A DNA stretch of 64,000 bases. It comes from CAVVYV01 sp963818205. Its GTDB lineage: Bacteria > Actinomycetota > Thermoleophilia > Solirubrobacterales > 70-9. Under the pieces are notes generated by a model. It ran no database searches, had not been told where the DNA came from, and saw only the letters and a list, made by a program, of their open reading frames with translations. The translations under genes and the position numbers were made by a program. How positions within the stretch are numbered: position 1 is the stretch's first letter; every line of letters starts with the position of its first letter. Positions 8,502 to 18,040 of this stretch are shown one piece after another. The stretch lies in contig CAWFRG010000011.1 of NCBI GenBank assembly GCA_963818205.1, positions 1 to 64,000 of the forward strand, given 5' to 3'.

Positions 8502-10260
8502 GCGACCGAGGCGGGCTCTCGACCGCCCGCCCGACCCCTCGTCACCTCGACCGGGAAGTCGAACGACTCGTCGAGCCAGGGCTGTCGGTTGACCATGTCG
8601 GCGACGGCGACCGAGCCCTCCTCGACAAGCCCCGTGGCGGCGTCGTAGATCTTGTAGCGCTGGCGCCCGCGCCCCCGGCGGCGGGCTCGGACTCGAGCGT
8701 GATCACCCGCACATCCCCCGGCTCGAAGCCGCAGATCTCGCTGCACGGCATCCAGCAGCTGCTTGCCGTGAAAATGGGCGTCGCCGAAGTTCCAGCCGTT
8801 GACGACGTTGGAGATCAGCTCGCCCTCGCGGGCGTCATAGGCGTCGACGTCGTCGACGGCGTGCGGCAGGAGTGCGTTCAGAGCCCGCCCGTGCGAGTGC
8901 AACGCGCGGAAGCCGAGCCCCTTGTTGAGCAGGTACTCGGCCATCTCCCGGTCGTAGATGTCGCCGACCTGCTCGACGATGATCCTCGCCGCCTTCGGGA
9001 CCTCGGTGTCGAGCTTCTCCTCCGCCCCGCTCCCCTTCCGGAACAGCCACTGGGTCGTCGCCCAGTTTCCCGCGTAGTAGCGCATCGAGGGCAGGAACGA
9101 GATCTTGTCCGGGCGGATGTTGCCGAGGATCGGCAGCCCCACGCAGAGGATCGCGATCACCGCGATCAGCAGGGGGTCGTCGAGGCTGGAGAGGGGCACG
9201 TCGCCGTAGTGCCCGAACAGGAAGAGGATCCCGAAGATCATGAACAGGTTCCACTCCAGCGGCACCGCGAGGGGGAACATCGAGGTGATGTTGAGGTGGA
9301 AGAGGATCATCCCGACGATCGCGATCGTCCGGATCGTGTCGTTGTCCACGGTGAGGAGGAGCAGCGGCCAGCCGAACTCCTGCACGGTGCCGAAATGGGC
9401 GATCGCGGCGGAGAGCCGCGACGGTCGCATGTCCTCCGGGTAGTCGCGCCACAGCCTCCGCTTGAAGGCGCTGCGAGCGGATCAGGGGCGCGTTGCTGAT
9501 CATCGTCGAGACGACGAAGGGGAAGTGGCGGTTGAGCTTCGACGCCGCCGCGCCCCACCAGATGAAGACGAAGATGAACTGCCAGGCGACGATCCACTGG
9601 TCGATCGGGAAGAGGCCGACGACGAGCATCGTCGCGTAGATCTCGGGACGGGCGCCGAGGAACGAGACCTTGTCGCGGAGGCCGAGGAGGACGAGGAGGC
9701 CGAGGAGGACGGCGATGCCCGCGGGCGGGAGCTTCCCGGCCGAGGTGCCGGCCGCGTCGACGCCGGATGCGGCGAGCAGGAAGATCCCCGAGGCGATCAC
9801 GCCGGCGTAGAGGAGGACGTCGATCGGCGTCCGCCGCGAGCCCTTCGTCAGCGGCACCCTGTCGGGCCACGGCGGCAGGCGGATCGTCCCTGGTCGCAGC
9901 CAGTAGAGCGGTCCCCCGATCGGCGGGTTGAAGCGGAAGCTGAGCGGCATCGAGCCCGCCCCGAGCCCGAGGATCTCCCAGAGCAGCGTCCAGGCGGCGA
10001 ACTTCTGGAAGACGATCGGCTCCGTCCACCAGTCGCCGATGTTCCCGAGCCCGCCGAGGCCGGGCGTCAGCGAGATGACGAAGCAGCGCGCCGACGACGT
10101 AGACGACGAGCTTGAAGGCGTAGAGGAGGTAGACGAACTGGGCGAGCCGAACCCGTTCAGACCCCAGTCCTGGACCAGCGGCTTCAGCCGCGTCAGGTGC
10201 GGCTTTCGCTTCCACTCCTCGAGCTCGAACGGTGGCGGGGAGGGTGTGAGGAACCCCATG
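8498..10260 (-). CDS. DUF3556 transmembrane protein, frameshifted
   Basis: The start MGFLTPSPPPFELEEWKRKP (ATG 10260) followed by LTRLKPLVQDWGLNGFG is the hallmark of DUF3556, a large membrane protein family best known from mycobacteria. Several hydrophobic segments follow (GLRDKVSFLGARPEIYATML, WQFIFVFIWWGAAASKLN, FGWPLLLLTVDNDTI, FMIFGILFLFGHYG). Near the soluble C-terminus come GWNFGDAHFHGKQLLDAVQ and the end PVEVTRGRAGGREPASVA. Frame changes lie near 10115, 9470 and 8690. The function is unknown. Coupling to the downstream CrtI-like oxidoreductase suggests a joint membrane lipid or isoprenoid role, which is inference. Confidence 0.75.
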
Positions 10261-10374
10261 CTCCTCGCGAACCCTAGCCCAGCGGCGTCCCTGGGCGGCC
10301 GAGTCTTGCGCCTGGACCCGCCTTCGATGAAGCGCAACTCGCGGCCGCTCGGGACGTTAGATTCGTGAACCCCA

Positions 10375-12003
10375 ATGCAGGGATTGATCCGGACCCGCAC
10401 ATCGAGGACGAGCGGGGCGCTTCTCGTCGCGCTCGCCTGTTTCTGCGTCGCCCTTCTCCTCCGAGGCGGCGAAGCTGCCCATGGTCAGAGCAGCAAGCCG
10501 AACGTGATCATGTTCACCACCGACGACCAGACCCTGCGGGACATGATCGCGATGCCGCGGACCACGAACCTGATCGGGGGTCAGGGCACCAACTTCCAGC
10601 GCGCTTTCGTCTCCTTCCCGCTCTGCTGCCCCTCGAGGGTCTCGGTGCAGACCGGGCAGTACGCGCACAACCATCGCGTCCTCGGCAACACCCCGCCGTC
10701 CGGCGGATACCAGGTCTTCAACGACACCAACGACCTGCCGGTCTGGCTTCAGACCGCCGGCTACCGGACGATCCACATCGGCAAGATGCCGAACGGGTTC
10801 CCGGCGCCCAAGGAGGAGACCTACGTGCCGCCCGGCTGGGGCCCCTTCCTCGGCAACGCCAACCCGAACTCGAAGGGCGAGTTCTATGCCTTCCTCGGCC
10901 CCGGTTCCACCTATTTCGGCTTCAAGCTCAACGAGAACGGGATCGTCAAGCAATACGACAGCGACGACTACCAGACGGACACCTACGCGGACATCGCCGT
11001 CGATCGAATCGACAACCACGTCGCCAGCTTCCCCAACTCCCCCCTCTTCATGCAGGTCCAGTTCTTCGCCCCCCACGACCCCAACCAGCCGGCGGTCCGG
11101 CATGCCGGTGCCTTCTCCACCGCGCTCCTTCCAGTCGACAAGAGCTTCAACGAGAAGGACCTCCGGGACAAGCCGGCCTGGGTGAGGCGGATCAACCGCC
11201 TGGGAGGCGGCCTGATCTCGAAGATCACCACCCGCTACCGCGGGCGGCTCGAGACCCTGCTGGCCGTCGACGAGGCGATCGAGCGGATCGTCGCCGAGCT
11301 GCAGACCGAAGGGCAGCTCGGAAACACCTACCTGATCTTCACCTCGGACAACGGCTTCATGCAGGGCCAGCACCGCCTCCACCAGGGCAAGTTCGTGCCC
11401 TATGAGCCCTCGATCCAGGTGCCGCTGCTGATCCGCGGGCCGGGGATCCCGCCGGGCGGGATCTCCAAGGAGCTGGTCTCAAACGTGGACATCACCTCGA
11501 CGATCCTCGAGATGACCGGGGCGGCGCCGGGGCTGACCCAGGACGGCCGCTCGCTGCTCCCCTTCGCCCGCGATCCGCGGACGAAGACCACCCGCCCGAT
11601 ACTGCTCGAGACCGGCCCGCCGGGGGCGATCGGCGAGATCGCCTCGGCCTCCGGCAAGGGGCGGCGGGCGAAGCTCAGCAAATACGTCAAGAACCTCGAC
11701 CTCGACCGCAGCGCCCAGATCGCCCGGGTGATCACGGCCCCCCGCTATCGGGCGATCCGCACCGGGCGCTACATGCTGGCCAAGTACGGCGACGGCGGCC
11801 GCGAGCTCTACGACCTGCAGAAGGACCGCCTCGAGGTCAACTCGTTCTACGAGAACGGCCGCTATGCGGCGGTGCGGAAGTTCCTGCTCAAGGCGCTCGC
11901 CGAGCTCAGTCCCTGCGTGGGTGCCACCTGCAACGTGGAGATCGGCAAGCCGCCGAAGCCGCTGCCGAAGCAGAAGAAGAAGGGGAAGAAGAAGGCTCCA
12001 TAG
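10375..12003 (+). CDS. Secreted sulfatase (formylglycine type)
   Basis: Intact, 542 residues. An N-terminal hydrophobic signal (LLVALACFCVALLLRGG) suggests export. VIMFTTDDQT carries the metal-binding Asp pair, and CCPSR at about residues 84-88 is the C-x-P-S-R site converted to formylglycine. VQTGQYAHNHRV and FTSDNGFMQGQHRL are further sulfatase motifs. The tail is Lys/Pro-rich (KKKGKKKAP). It should hydrolyse sulfate esters, perhaps on polysaccharides or glycosaminoglycans, though some family members act on phosphonates. No anaerobic- or aerobic-type maturase is visible in the window. It diverges from DUF3556 across 114 bases. Confidence 0.9.
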   Translation: MQGLIRTRTSRTSGALLVALACFCVALLLRGGEAAHGQSSKPNVIMFTTDDQTLRDMIAMPRTTNLIGGQGTNFQRAFVSFPLCCPSRVSVQTGQYAHNHRVLGNTPPSGGYQVFNDTNDLPVWLQTAGYRTIHIGKMPNGFPAPKEETYVPPGWGPFLGNANPNSKGEFYAFLGPGSTYFGFKLNENGIVKQYDSDDYQTDTYADIAVDRIDNHVASFPNSPLFMQVQFFAPHDPNQPAVRHAGAFSTALLPVDKSFNEKDLRDKPAWVRRINRLGGGLISKITTRYRGRLETLLAVDEAIERIVAELQTEGQLGNTYLIFTSDNGFMQGQHRLHQGKFVPYEPSIQVPLLIRGPGIPPGGISKELVSNVDITSTILEMTGAAPGLTQDGRSLLPFARDPRTKTTRPILLETGPPGAIGEIASASGKGRRAKLSKYVKNLDLDRSAQIARVITAPRYRAIRTGRYMLAKYGDGGRELYDLQKDRLEVNSFYENGRYAAVRKFLLKALAELSPCVGATCNVEIGKPPKPLPKQKKKGKKKAP

Positions 12004-12055
12004 TGCGAGTGCTCCGAAGGAGCGACCCGCAGCGGCGGGGATAGGGTCCGGTCCG

Positions 12056-13384
12056 ATGGCCGAGAAGCTGAGTGTCGACGGAGGCGGCGGGGCGGCTCGA
12101 GCCCCGCGACACCCTCGGCATCCCGCTCGGTCACCGGGCAGCCCGGCGGTCTCCTGGAGGAGCTCGGCAGGCGCGAGGATTGGGAGGAACTGCGGGTCTA
12201 CGGGGCGCTGCTGCTGGTCGGCACCGAGCTCTTCAACCACCCGAAGGTGCACTACCTCTCGGGATTCTTCGGCCCGATCGAGCGAGGGCTGCGCGACGCC
12301 GGCGCCAACATCAGCTTCGTCCCGGCCGACTTCCGTCGCTTCGCCCCCCTGCTGGAGGAGCAGAGCGCCGCGGGTGATGGCGACCGCGGCCGCCCCGCCG
12401 GACGCGGACGGTTGGTGCAGCCTCTCGCTGCACGCCGGCGGCACGGCCACCGAGATGGGGCGGGCCGGCGGATGACCCCGGAGAGGCTGCTGATCGTCGA
12501 GGTCTCCAAGCGTTTCCCCCGGACCAGCGGGCTGCTGCCCGACTACCGGCACGCCCTCCACCTCGACGAGATCGATGTCCTGGTCGAGAGCGACAAGGCC
12601 CCATTTCCGATCGAGGACCCGCCCTCCGGCGACGCCGAGCGCGCGATCGCCGAACACGCGAGCAGGCTACGTCGACGACGGCGACACCCTGCAGACGGGG
12701 ATCGGAGCGATCCCCTCCACGATCGCCGGCCTCCTGGCCGAGGGCGACGGCGGCGACTATGGAGTCCACTCGGAGATGTTCACCACGGGGCTGATGCAGC
12801 TGCACGAGGCGGGCAAGATCAGCAACCGCAAGGGCCAGTTCGACGGGGTCTCGGTCGCGACCTTCGCCGGCGGCACCGAGGAGCTCTACCGGCTGGCTCG
12901 ACGGCAACACCGAGGTCGCCTTCCTACCGGTTGAGATCGTCAACTCGCCCGACGTGATCGGCCGCAACCGGGCGATGGTGACGATCAACGGAGCGATCTC
13001 GATCGACATCCAGGGCCAGGTCGATCGCCGACACGATCAACGCGAAGCAGTACTCGGGGATCGGCGGGCACGAGGACTTCGTCGCCGGCCCGGCGCTCTC
13101 GCTCGAGGCGAAGGCCCTGCTCTGCATGCACTCGACGGCAACGGTTGACGGACAAGCTGGTCTCGCGAATCGTTCCCTGGTTCGATGCCGGGCGCAGTGA
13201 TCACCACCCCGCGGCATCAGGTCGACGTCATCGTCACCGAACACGGCGCCGCCGAGCTCCAGGGCAAGACGGTGCACCAGCGAGGCGAGGCTCTGGCGTC
13301 GATTGCCCACCCCGACTTCCGCGACGAGCTCCTCGCCGCCGCCGAGCGCGCCTCCGGCGGCCGCGCGCCGTTCCCGAGAAGTGA
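12056..13384 (+). CDS. Acetyl-CoA hydrolase/transferase family protein, frameshifted
   Basis: Combined frames give a CoA-transferase of about 430 residues. Visible parts are VYGALLLVGTELFNHPKVHY and LSGFFGPIERGL, VDDGDTLQTGIGAIPSTIAG, YGVHSEMFTTGLMQLHEAGK, INGAISIDIQGQV, QYSGIGGHEDFVAGPALS and ITTPRHQVDVIVTEHGAAEL. These are acetyl-CoA hydrolase/4-hydroxybutyrate CoA-transferase motifs; in this family a Glu forms the CoA-thioester. The start ATG 12056 is tentative, and about six indels interrupt the gene. Its TGA (13382-13384) overlaps the GTG of the next gene (GTGA), so the pair is coupled. The acyl substrate is not known. Confidence 0.75.
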
Positions 13385-14578
13385 CCGAGCAACCGAGACC
13401 CTCAGCTCTGGGGCGACTACTACCGCGAGATCTACGCCAAGGGGATGCTCGCCGGCGAGAAGCCGACCCTGCCGATCGCCTGGGCCGAGCTCGAGCGACG
13501 GGCCGCGGAGCTACTCGACGACCGCGCGCTCGCCTACGTCTACGGTGGCGCCGGCTGCAGAGGACACGATGCGATCCAACCTCGAGGCCTTCCGCCGCTG
13601 GCGGATCGTTCCCAGGGTGCTCCGAGACCTCTCCTCCCGCGACCTCTCGACCGAGCTCCTCGGCACCCAGATGCCGGCGCCGGTGACTGCTGGCGCCGAT
13701 CGGCGTTCAGACCCTTGTCCACCCCGATGGTGAGCTCGCCTCCGCCCGGGCCGCCGCGGAGCTGGGGCTGCCGCTGATCACCAGCACCGCGTCGGCGACC
13801 GCGATGGAGGAGATCGCGGAGGCCGGCGGCTCCTCACCGCGCTGGTACCAGCTCTACTGGACCAACGATGACGAGCTCACCGCGAGCCTGATCGGCCGGG
13901 CGGAGAGCTCCGGGTACAGCGCGATCGTGGTCACGGTCGACAACTTCGTGCCCGGCTGGAAGCCGCGTGACCTCGAGCAGGCCTACCTCCCCTTCCTGGA
14001 GGGGATCGGGATCGCCCAGTACCTCTCCGACCCGGTCTTCAGGGACGCGCTCGAGAAGCCGCCGGAGGAGGACATGGGGGCCGCGGTCGGCCACTTCATC
14101 GGCGTCTTCAGCAACGCCACCCTCACCTGGGACGACCTCGAGTGGCTGCGCGGCCGCACCTCGCTGCCCGTCGTCCTCAAGGGAATCCTCCACCCCGACG
14201 ATGCCCGCGAGGCGCGCGGAGCGCGGCGCCGACGGGATCGTCGTCTCCAACCACGGCGGACGCCAGATCGACGGGGCGATCGCCTCACTGGCGGCGCTGC
14301 CGCCGATCGTCGAGGCGGTCGGGGGCGAGATCGCGGTGCTGCTCGACAGCGGTATCCGCTCCGGAGCCGATGCCTTCAAGGCGTTGGCGCTCGGTGCCGA
14401 CGCGGTGCTGGTCGGCCGCCCCTATCTCTGGGGACTCGCCCTCGACGGCCAGGCGGGCGTCGAGACCGTCCTCCGCTCCCTCCTCGCCGAGCTCGACCTG
14501 ACGATGGCGCTGAGTGGCTACACCGCCCTCGACCAGGTGGACGCCGGCGCGCTGCGGCCGGACGGGGCCGCTGGGTGA
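13381..14578 (+). CDS. FMN-dependent alpha-hydroxy-acid oxidizing protein, frameshifted
   Basis: A lactate-monooxygenase/glycolate-oxidase-type TIM barrel. PIAWAELERRAAELLDDRAL with YVYGGAG is the N-terminus, RWYQLYWTNDDELTASLI and VVTVDNFVPGWKPRDLEQ are central, VVSNHGGRQIDGA carries the catalytic His and FMN contacts, and LDSGIRSGADAFKALALGAD with VLVGRPYLWGLAL is the phosphate-binding end. Restored length is about 395 residues. Indels lie near 13400, 13555, 13690 and 14215. It oxidises a 2-hydroxy acid to a 2-oxo acid (or decarboxylates it), passing electrons to O2 or a carrier. Coupling to the CoA-transferase-like gene suggests joint organic-acid catabolism. Confidence 0.8.
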
Positions 14579-14607
14579 ACCTCAGAGCCCGGCATAGACT
14601 TTCGGGC

Positions 14608-15015
14608 GTGAGCCGAACGCGACTCCTCCTCACCGCTGTGGCGGCGGTCGCCGCTCTCGCCCTCGCAAGCTCCGCAACGGCCGGCGCCGCCACCTTCCAC
14701 ACTCCGCGCTTCTACACATTCGGGGTCAAGGTCGGCTGCGGCGCCCAGCTTCCCGAGCTCGGCGGAATGAGCTGCTTCTCCCAGGCACTCCCGCAGACCG
14801 ACCTCGACGGCTACGTCGAGCTTCACGGAACCGGCGAGGCGAAGCTCGGGGAGCGCGGCGACTCGCCCTGGCGCCAGGGCAAGCAGAGCAAGCTGCGCAG
14901 GGGCGACCGCTGGAGCCGAGCAGGGGTCAGCTGCGTCCGCAAGGGCGTCCTCCGCTGCAAGAACGGCAACGACCATGGCTTCACCCTCACCCCCACCGCC
15001 TTCAAGCTCTTCTGA
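14608..15015 (+). CDS. Secreted small hypothetical protein
   Basis: 135 residues from the GTG at 14608. The N-terminus (SRTRLLLTAVAAVAALALA, then SSATAGAATF) is a clear Sec signal peptide with an Ala-x-Ala cleavage site. The mature part is rich in Gly, Lys and Arg and has five Cys residues (VKVGCGAQL, GGMSCFSQ, GVSCVRKGVLRCKNG), so disulfides are likely. I do not recognise the family. It lies between the hydroxy-acid oxidase (29 bases upstream) and the acyl-CoA ligase. Confidence 0.7.
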   Translation: MSRTRLLLTAVAAVAALALASSATAGAATFHTPRFYTFGVKVGCGAQLPELGGMSCFSQALPQTDLDGYVELHGTGEAKLGERGDSPWRQGKQSKLRRGDRWSRAGVSCVRKGVLRCKNGNDHGFTLTPTAFKLF

Positions 15016-15022
15016 GCCCGGA

Positions 15023-16588
15023 GTGATCCACACCGGCCCCGAGCCCAGCATCGAGATCCCCGACACGGACGTCACCTCCTTCGTCCTCGGCGAGGCCTCG
15101 GAACGCGGGGAACAGGACGCCCTCGTCGACGGGCCATCGGGACGGGCGATCTCCTACGGCAGCCTCGCCGACCGGGTCCGTGGCCTCGCCGCCGGTCTCG
15201 CCGCCCGTGGGATCGGCAAGGGCGAGGTCGTGGGGATCTACATGCCGAACCTGCCCGAATACGCGCTCGTCTTCCATGGCGTCTGCTTGGCGGGGGCGGT
15301 CAACACCACCGTCAACCCGCTGTACAAGGCCGGCGAGCTCGCCTTCCAGCTTCGCGATTCCGGGGCCCGGATGCTGGTCACCATCCCTCCCTTTCTCGAC
15401 ACCGCACGCGAGGCGGCGGAGGAGGTGGGCGGGATCGAGCTGGTGGTGGTCGGCGAGGCCGAAGGGGCAACGCCGCTCAGGGAGCTGATCGAGGCCGACG
15501 CCGAGCCGCCCGAGGTCGGGATCAATCCAGATCGCGATCTCGCCGTTCTCCCCTACTCCAGCGGCACCACCGGGATGCCGAAGGGGGTGATGCTCACCCA
15601 CCGCAACCTGGTCGCCAACATCAACCAGGCCAATGCCCGGATGGGGCTGCGGCCAGGCGACGTCGTGATCGGCTCCCTCCCCTTCTTCCACATCTTCGGG
15701 ATGACCGTGATCATGAACATGGGGTTGCGCAACGGGGCGACGATCGTGACGATGCCGCGATTCGAGCTCGAGCAGTTCCTCGACCTGATCGAGGGCCACC
15801 GGGCCACCCACCTGTTCATCGTCCCGCCGATCGCCCTGGCGCTCGCCAAGCATCCCGCGGTCGAGGGCCGCGACCTCTCCTCGCTCCGGGTGGTGAACTC
15901 GGGCGCCGCGCCGCTCGGCGCGGAGCTCGTGAGCCAGGTGAGCGAGCGAATCGGCTGCGTCGTCATGCAGGGCTACGGCCTCACCGAGACCAGCCCGGTG
16001 ACCCACTGCAACCCGATCGATCCCGACCTGGTGAAGCCGGGGACGATCGGCCCGCCGCTGCCGGGTACCGAGGTGCGGCTCGTCGACCCCGAGAGCGGCG
16101 AGGACGTCGCCGGCGATGATCGCGGGGAGGTCTGGATCCGGGGTCCGCAGGTGATGCGCGGCTACCTCAACAATGCCGAGGCGACCGCCGCCACGATCGA
16201 CGAGGAGGGCTGGCTGCACACTGGGGACGTCGCCGTCGTCGACGAGGACGGGTACTTCCAAATCGTCGACCGGCTCAAGGAGCTGATCAAGTACAAGGGC
16301 TTCCAGGTGGCCCCGGCCGAGCTCGAGGCGCTGCTGATCAGCCACCCGGCGGTCGCCGATGCCGCCGTGATCGGGGTCCCCGACGAAGAGGCCGGCGAGC
16401 TCCCCAAGGCCTTCGTCGTCGCGGAGGAGGAGACCACCGACGAGGAGCTGCTCGAATTCGTTGCCGAGCGGGTCTCCCCCCAGAAGCGGGTGCGGCTGAT
16501 CGAGCGGGTCGAGGAGATCCCGAAGTCGCCCTCCGGCAAGATCCTCCGGCGGGTGCTCGCCGAGCGCGAGCAGACGGCCACCTCCTAG
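15023..16588 (+). CDS. Acyl-CoA synthetase, 4-coumarate-CoA ligase type
   Basis: An intact ANL-superfamily adenylate-forming enzyme, 521 residues from GTG 15023; an ATG at 14975 would overlap the secreted protein gene. The AMP-binding loop is YSSGTTGMPKGVMLTHRN, the A5 region GYGLTETSPVTH, the A7 region GWLHTGDVAVVDEDGYF with IVDRLKELIKYKGFQV, and the catalytic Lys lies in EIPKSPSGKILRR. It activates a carboxylic acid with ATP to an acyl-AMP and then an acyl-CoA. The order of motifs fits medium-chain or phenylpropanoid-type ligases. It follows a CoA-transferase and a hydroxy-acid oxidase on the same strand, so organic-acid catabolism is plausible. Confidence 0.9.
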   Translation: MIHTGPEPSIEIPDTDVTSFVLGEASERGEQDALVDGPSGRAISYGSLADRVRGLAAGLAARGIGKGEVVGIYMPNLPEYALVFHGVCLAGAVNTTVNPLYKAGELAFQLRDSGARMLVTIPPFLDTAREAAEEVGGIELVVVGEAEGATPLRELIEADAEPPEVGINPDRDLAVLPYSSGTTGMPKGVMLTHRNLVANINQANARMGLRPGDVVIGSLPFFHIFGMTVIMNMGLRNGATIVTMPRFELEQFLDLIEGHRATHLFIVPPIALALAKHPAVEGRDLSSLRVVNSGAAPLGAELVSQVSERIGCVVMQGYGLTETSPVTHCNPIDPDLVKPGTIGPPLPGTEVRLVDPESGEDVAGDDRGEVWIRGPQVMRGYLNNAEATAATIDEEGWLHTGDVAVVDEDGYFQIVDRLKELIKYKGFQVAPAELEALLISHPAVADAAVIGVPDEEAGELPKAFVVAEEETTDEELLEFVAERVSPQKRVRLIERVEEIPKSPSGKILRRVLAEREQTATS

Positions 16589-16625
16589 CGCTTCTCGTCC
16601 GAACCGGCAGATACGGATATGCCGG

Positions 16626-16916
16626 ATGAGGCAATCCCAACGACACCTGTCGTGGGCGACTCTCTCGGCGATCGTCACGGGCGGGGCGACGTGTTGCTAC
16701 TGCGGCTCGCGAGACGACCTGGTTGCTCACCACAAGGTTCCGCGGAGGTATGGCGGCCTCGATCTCCTCTCGAACCTCGAGCCGGTGTGCCGACGGTGTC
16801 ATCCGGGAGTTGAGCAGGAGGCGGTTGCACGCGCCAAGCTCGTCTGGGAGAGGCCGATCTCGCCGGAATCTCCTCGCCGCGCTAGGCGACCCCCTCGCCT
16901 CGTTCGCCCCTACTAG
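16626..16916 (+). CDS. HNH endonuclease-fold protein
   Basis: 96 residues. CCYCGSRDDLVAHHKVPRRY followed by GGLDLLSNLEPVCRRCHPG is an HNH motif: CxxC, HH, Asn and a second CxxC that bind structural zinc, with the catalytic metal at the His-Asn-His site. Small stand-alone HNH proteins occur in phages, restriction systems and as housekeeping orphans, and nothing beside it indicates which applies. The downstream half is Arg/Pro-rich. It converges with the SnoaL-like gene 11 bases away. Confidence 0.75.
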   Translation: MRQSQRHLSWATLSAIVTGGATCCYCGSRDDLVAHHKVPRRYGGLDLLSNLEPVCRRCHPGVEQEAVARAKLVWERPISPESPRRARRPPRLVRPY

Positions 16917-16927
16917 CTGGGCGGCTG

Positions 16928-17332
16928 CTACTCGGCCAAGCCGGCGGCTTCCAGGGCATCTGCCTTGGACTTGAGCCCCAAAGTTGCCCGGACGATCTTT
17001 CCGTTCCTGAGCTCGTAGAGGTCGAATTGACGTACGTCAATCGACATGCCGCTTGCCTTCCCACGACCTTGCCAGTGGACGGCCGCGATAACGGCATCGC
17101 CCGCGTCGATCAATTCCTCGAATTCGGCACGCAGTTCGTCGAACGCAGCGGTCCATAGCGCCCACGCGTCGCGGATGGAGTCAACTCCCCGAATAACGCC
17201 GCCCTGATCGGGTGCATTGGCCAGATCGCGGAGTTCGGCGTCGGGCGCAAAGAACTCAAGGGCAGCATCGACGTCGCGTCTATTGAAGGCCGCGTTGGCG
17301 CGCTCGGCGATCTCGACATTCGCCTGCGACAT
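16928..17332 (-). CDS. SnoaL-like / NTF2-fold protein
   Basis: 134 residues from the ATG at 17332 (MSQANVEIAERANAAFNRRD). DALEFFAPDAELRDLANA is absent only in spelling: the sequence reads AALEFFAPDAELRDL, followed by GVDSIRDAWALWTAAFDEL, VIAAVHWQGRGKASGMSID and FDLYELRNGKIVRA, the normal secondary-structure series of SnoaL-like (DUF4440-like) proteins. An upstream in-frame start exists at 17365, but ATG 17332 is preferred because a GATACT-type element sits nine bases before it. The ligand or reaction is unknown. Confidence 0.8.
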   Translation of the reverse strand: MSQANVEIAERANAAFNRRDVDAALEFFAPDAELRDLANAPDQGGVIRGVDSIRDAWALWTAAFDELRAEFEELIDAGDAVIAAVHWQGRGKASGMSIDVRQFDLYELRNGKIVRATLGLKSKADALEAAGLAE

Positions 17333-17341
17333 GGGCTGCGA

Positions 17342-17347
17342 AGTATC
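17342..17347 (-). promoter_or_regulatory. Probable -10 element, leaderless start
   Basis: GATACT on the minus strand, nine bases upstream of the ATG at 17332. It matches the elements at 4905-4910 and 18035-18040 in sequence and position. Confidence 0.4.
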
Positions 17348-17368
17348 CCGCCCCGGTAGCACCACGGC

Positions 17369-17986
17369 TCACTTCCGAACGAGCCGGTAGAAGCGCTCGT
17401 CGAACTTGAAGAGCTTTGCGATCGGGTCCGGCTCGGTGTCCGCGACCTCGACGTCCGTGATCTCCCAGTCGGGAAACGCCGCCTCCACGTCACTCTGGTT
17501 GGCCCCATGGGGCAGCGGCCCTCGGCGGCGCGGCGCAAATACGTCGAGCAGTACGGTCGCATCGTCAGCGGCGATCGCGCTGACCTCGCGGCCCATCGCC
17601 GCACGCTGTTCAGCGTTGAGGCCGTGGAAGGTCCCGGTGTCCAGAACCAGGCGGAAACCGCCGCCAACATCGGTGCCTCGGAGGTTGGTTACGTCGCCCT
17701 GTACCAGCCGCACCTCAAGACCGGCCTCCCGCACCCGCTCGCGCGCCCGCTCCAAGGGTTTCTCGACCAGGTCGATGCCCGTCACCTGCCAGCCACGCTC
17801 TGCCAGCTTGACGCCCCAGACGGCGCTTCCGCAGCCGAGGTCAAGCGCACGCCCGTAAGGCGGCTCGCGTCCGCTCTCTTCACGCTCGAACAGCTCCCCG
17901 AGCTTGTCTGCGAACGGCGGGTGCTCGGCAAGGTCCTCCCAGGGGTGGAAGCCGAGCCGGTAGAACAACCTGTAAGGAACGCCCAT
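17369..17986 (-). CDS. Class I SAM-dependent methyltransferase
   Basis: An intact 205-residue protein. ALDLGCGSAVWGVKLAERGW is motif I, VTGIDLVEKPLERARERV is strand 2 with its acidic ribose contact, VQGDVTNL is motif II, and LVLDTGTFHGL with ATVLLDVFAPRRRGPLPHG form the rear of the fold. It resembles the thiopurine/tellurite-resistance-type small-molecule methyltransferases, but the substrate is not evident. The ATG at 17986 has a GAGGAG ribosome site five bases upstream and follows a seven-codon ORF by 15 bases. A gutted copy of the same gene lies at 3676-4018. Confidence 0.85.
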   Translation of the reverse strand: MGVPYRLFYRLGFHPWEDLAEHPPFADKLGELFEREESGREPPYGRALDLGCGSAVWGVKLAERGWQVTGIDLVEKPLERARERVREAGLEVRLVQGDVTNLRGTDVGGGFRLVLDTGTFHGLNAEQRAAMGREVSAIAADDATVLLDVFAPRRRGPLPHGANQSDVEAAFPDWEITDVEVADTEPDPIAKLFKFDERFYRLVRK

Positions 17987-18001
17987 CCTGTCTCCTCGCG
18001 G

Positions 18002-18025
18002 TTATGCGGGTGCCTCCTGCGACAT
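18002..18025 (-). CDS. Seven-codon upstream ORF (MSQEAPA)
   Basis: ATG-TCG-CAG-GAG-GCA-CCC-GCA-TAA. The start and 5' flank are nearly identical to those of the methyltransferase at 4897 and similar to those of the SnoaL-like gene at 17332. A GATACT element lies nine bases upstream. The ORF ends 15 bases before the methyltransferase ATG, whose own GAGGAG lies between. It could be a translated leader, or the surviving first codons of a lost MSQE-type gene that now supplies a promoter. Confidence 0.35.
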   Translation of the reverse strand: MSQEAPA

Positions 18026-18034
18026 CGTCCGCGC

Positions 18035-18040
18035 AGTATC
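18035..18040 (-). promoter_or_regulatory. Probable -10 element for the MSQEAPA ORF and methyltransferase
   Basis: GATACT on the minus strand, nine bases before the ATG at 18025. It is the third copy of this arrangement in the window and probably drives the methyltransferase at 17369-17986. Confidence 0.4.

Noticed and set aside
8105..9499. Plus-strand frame of 464 codons opposite DUF3556
   Set aside because: The minus strand carries recognisable DUF3556 and CrtI-like proteins. The plus frame is a low-complexity Asp/Glu/Arg shadow.
15002..16678. Long minus-strand frame (about 560 codons) opposite the acyl-CoA ligase
   Set aside because: Antisense shadow caused by the GC-rich third positions of an intact ANL enzyme. 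The sequence is His/Asp/Arg-rich without a fold.
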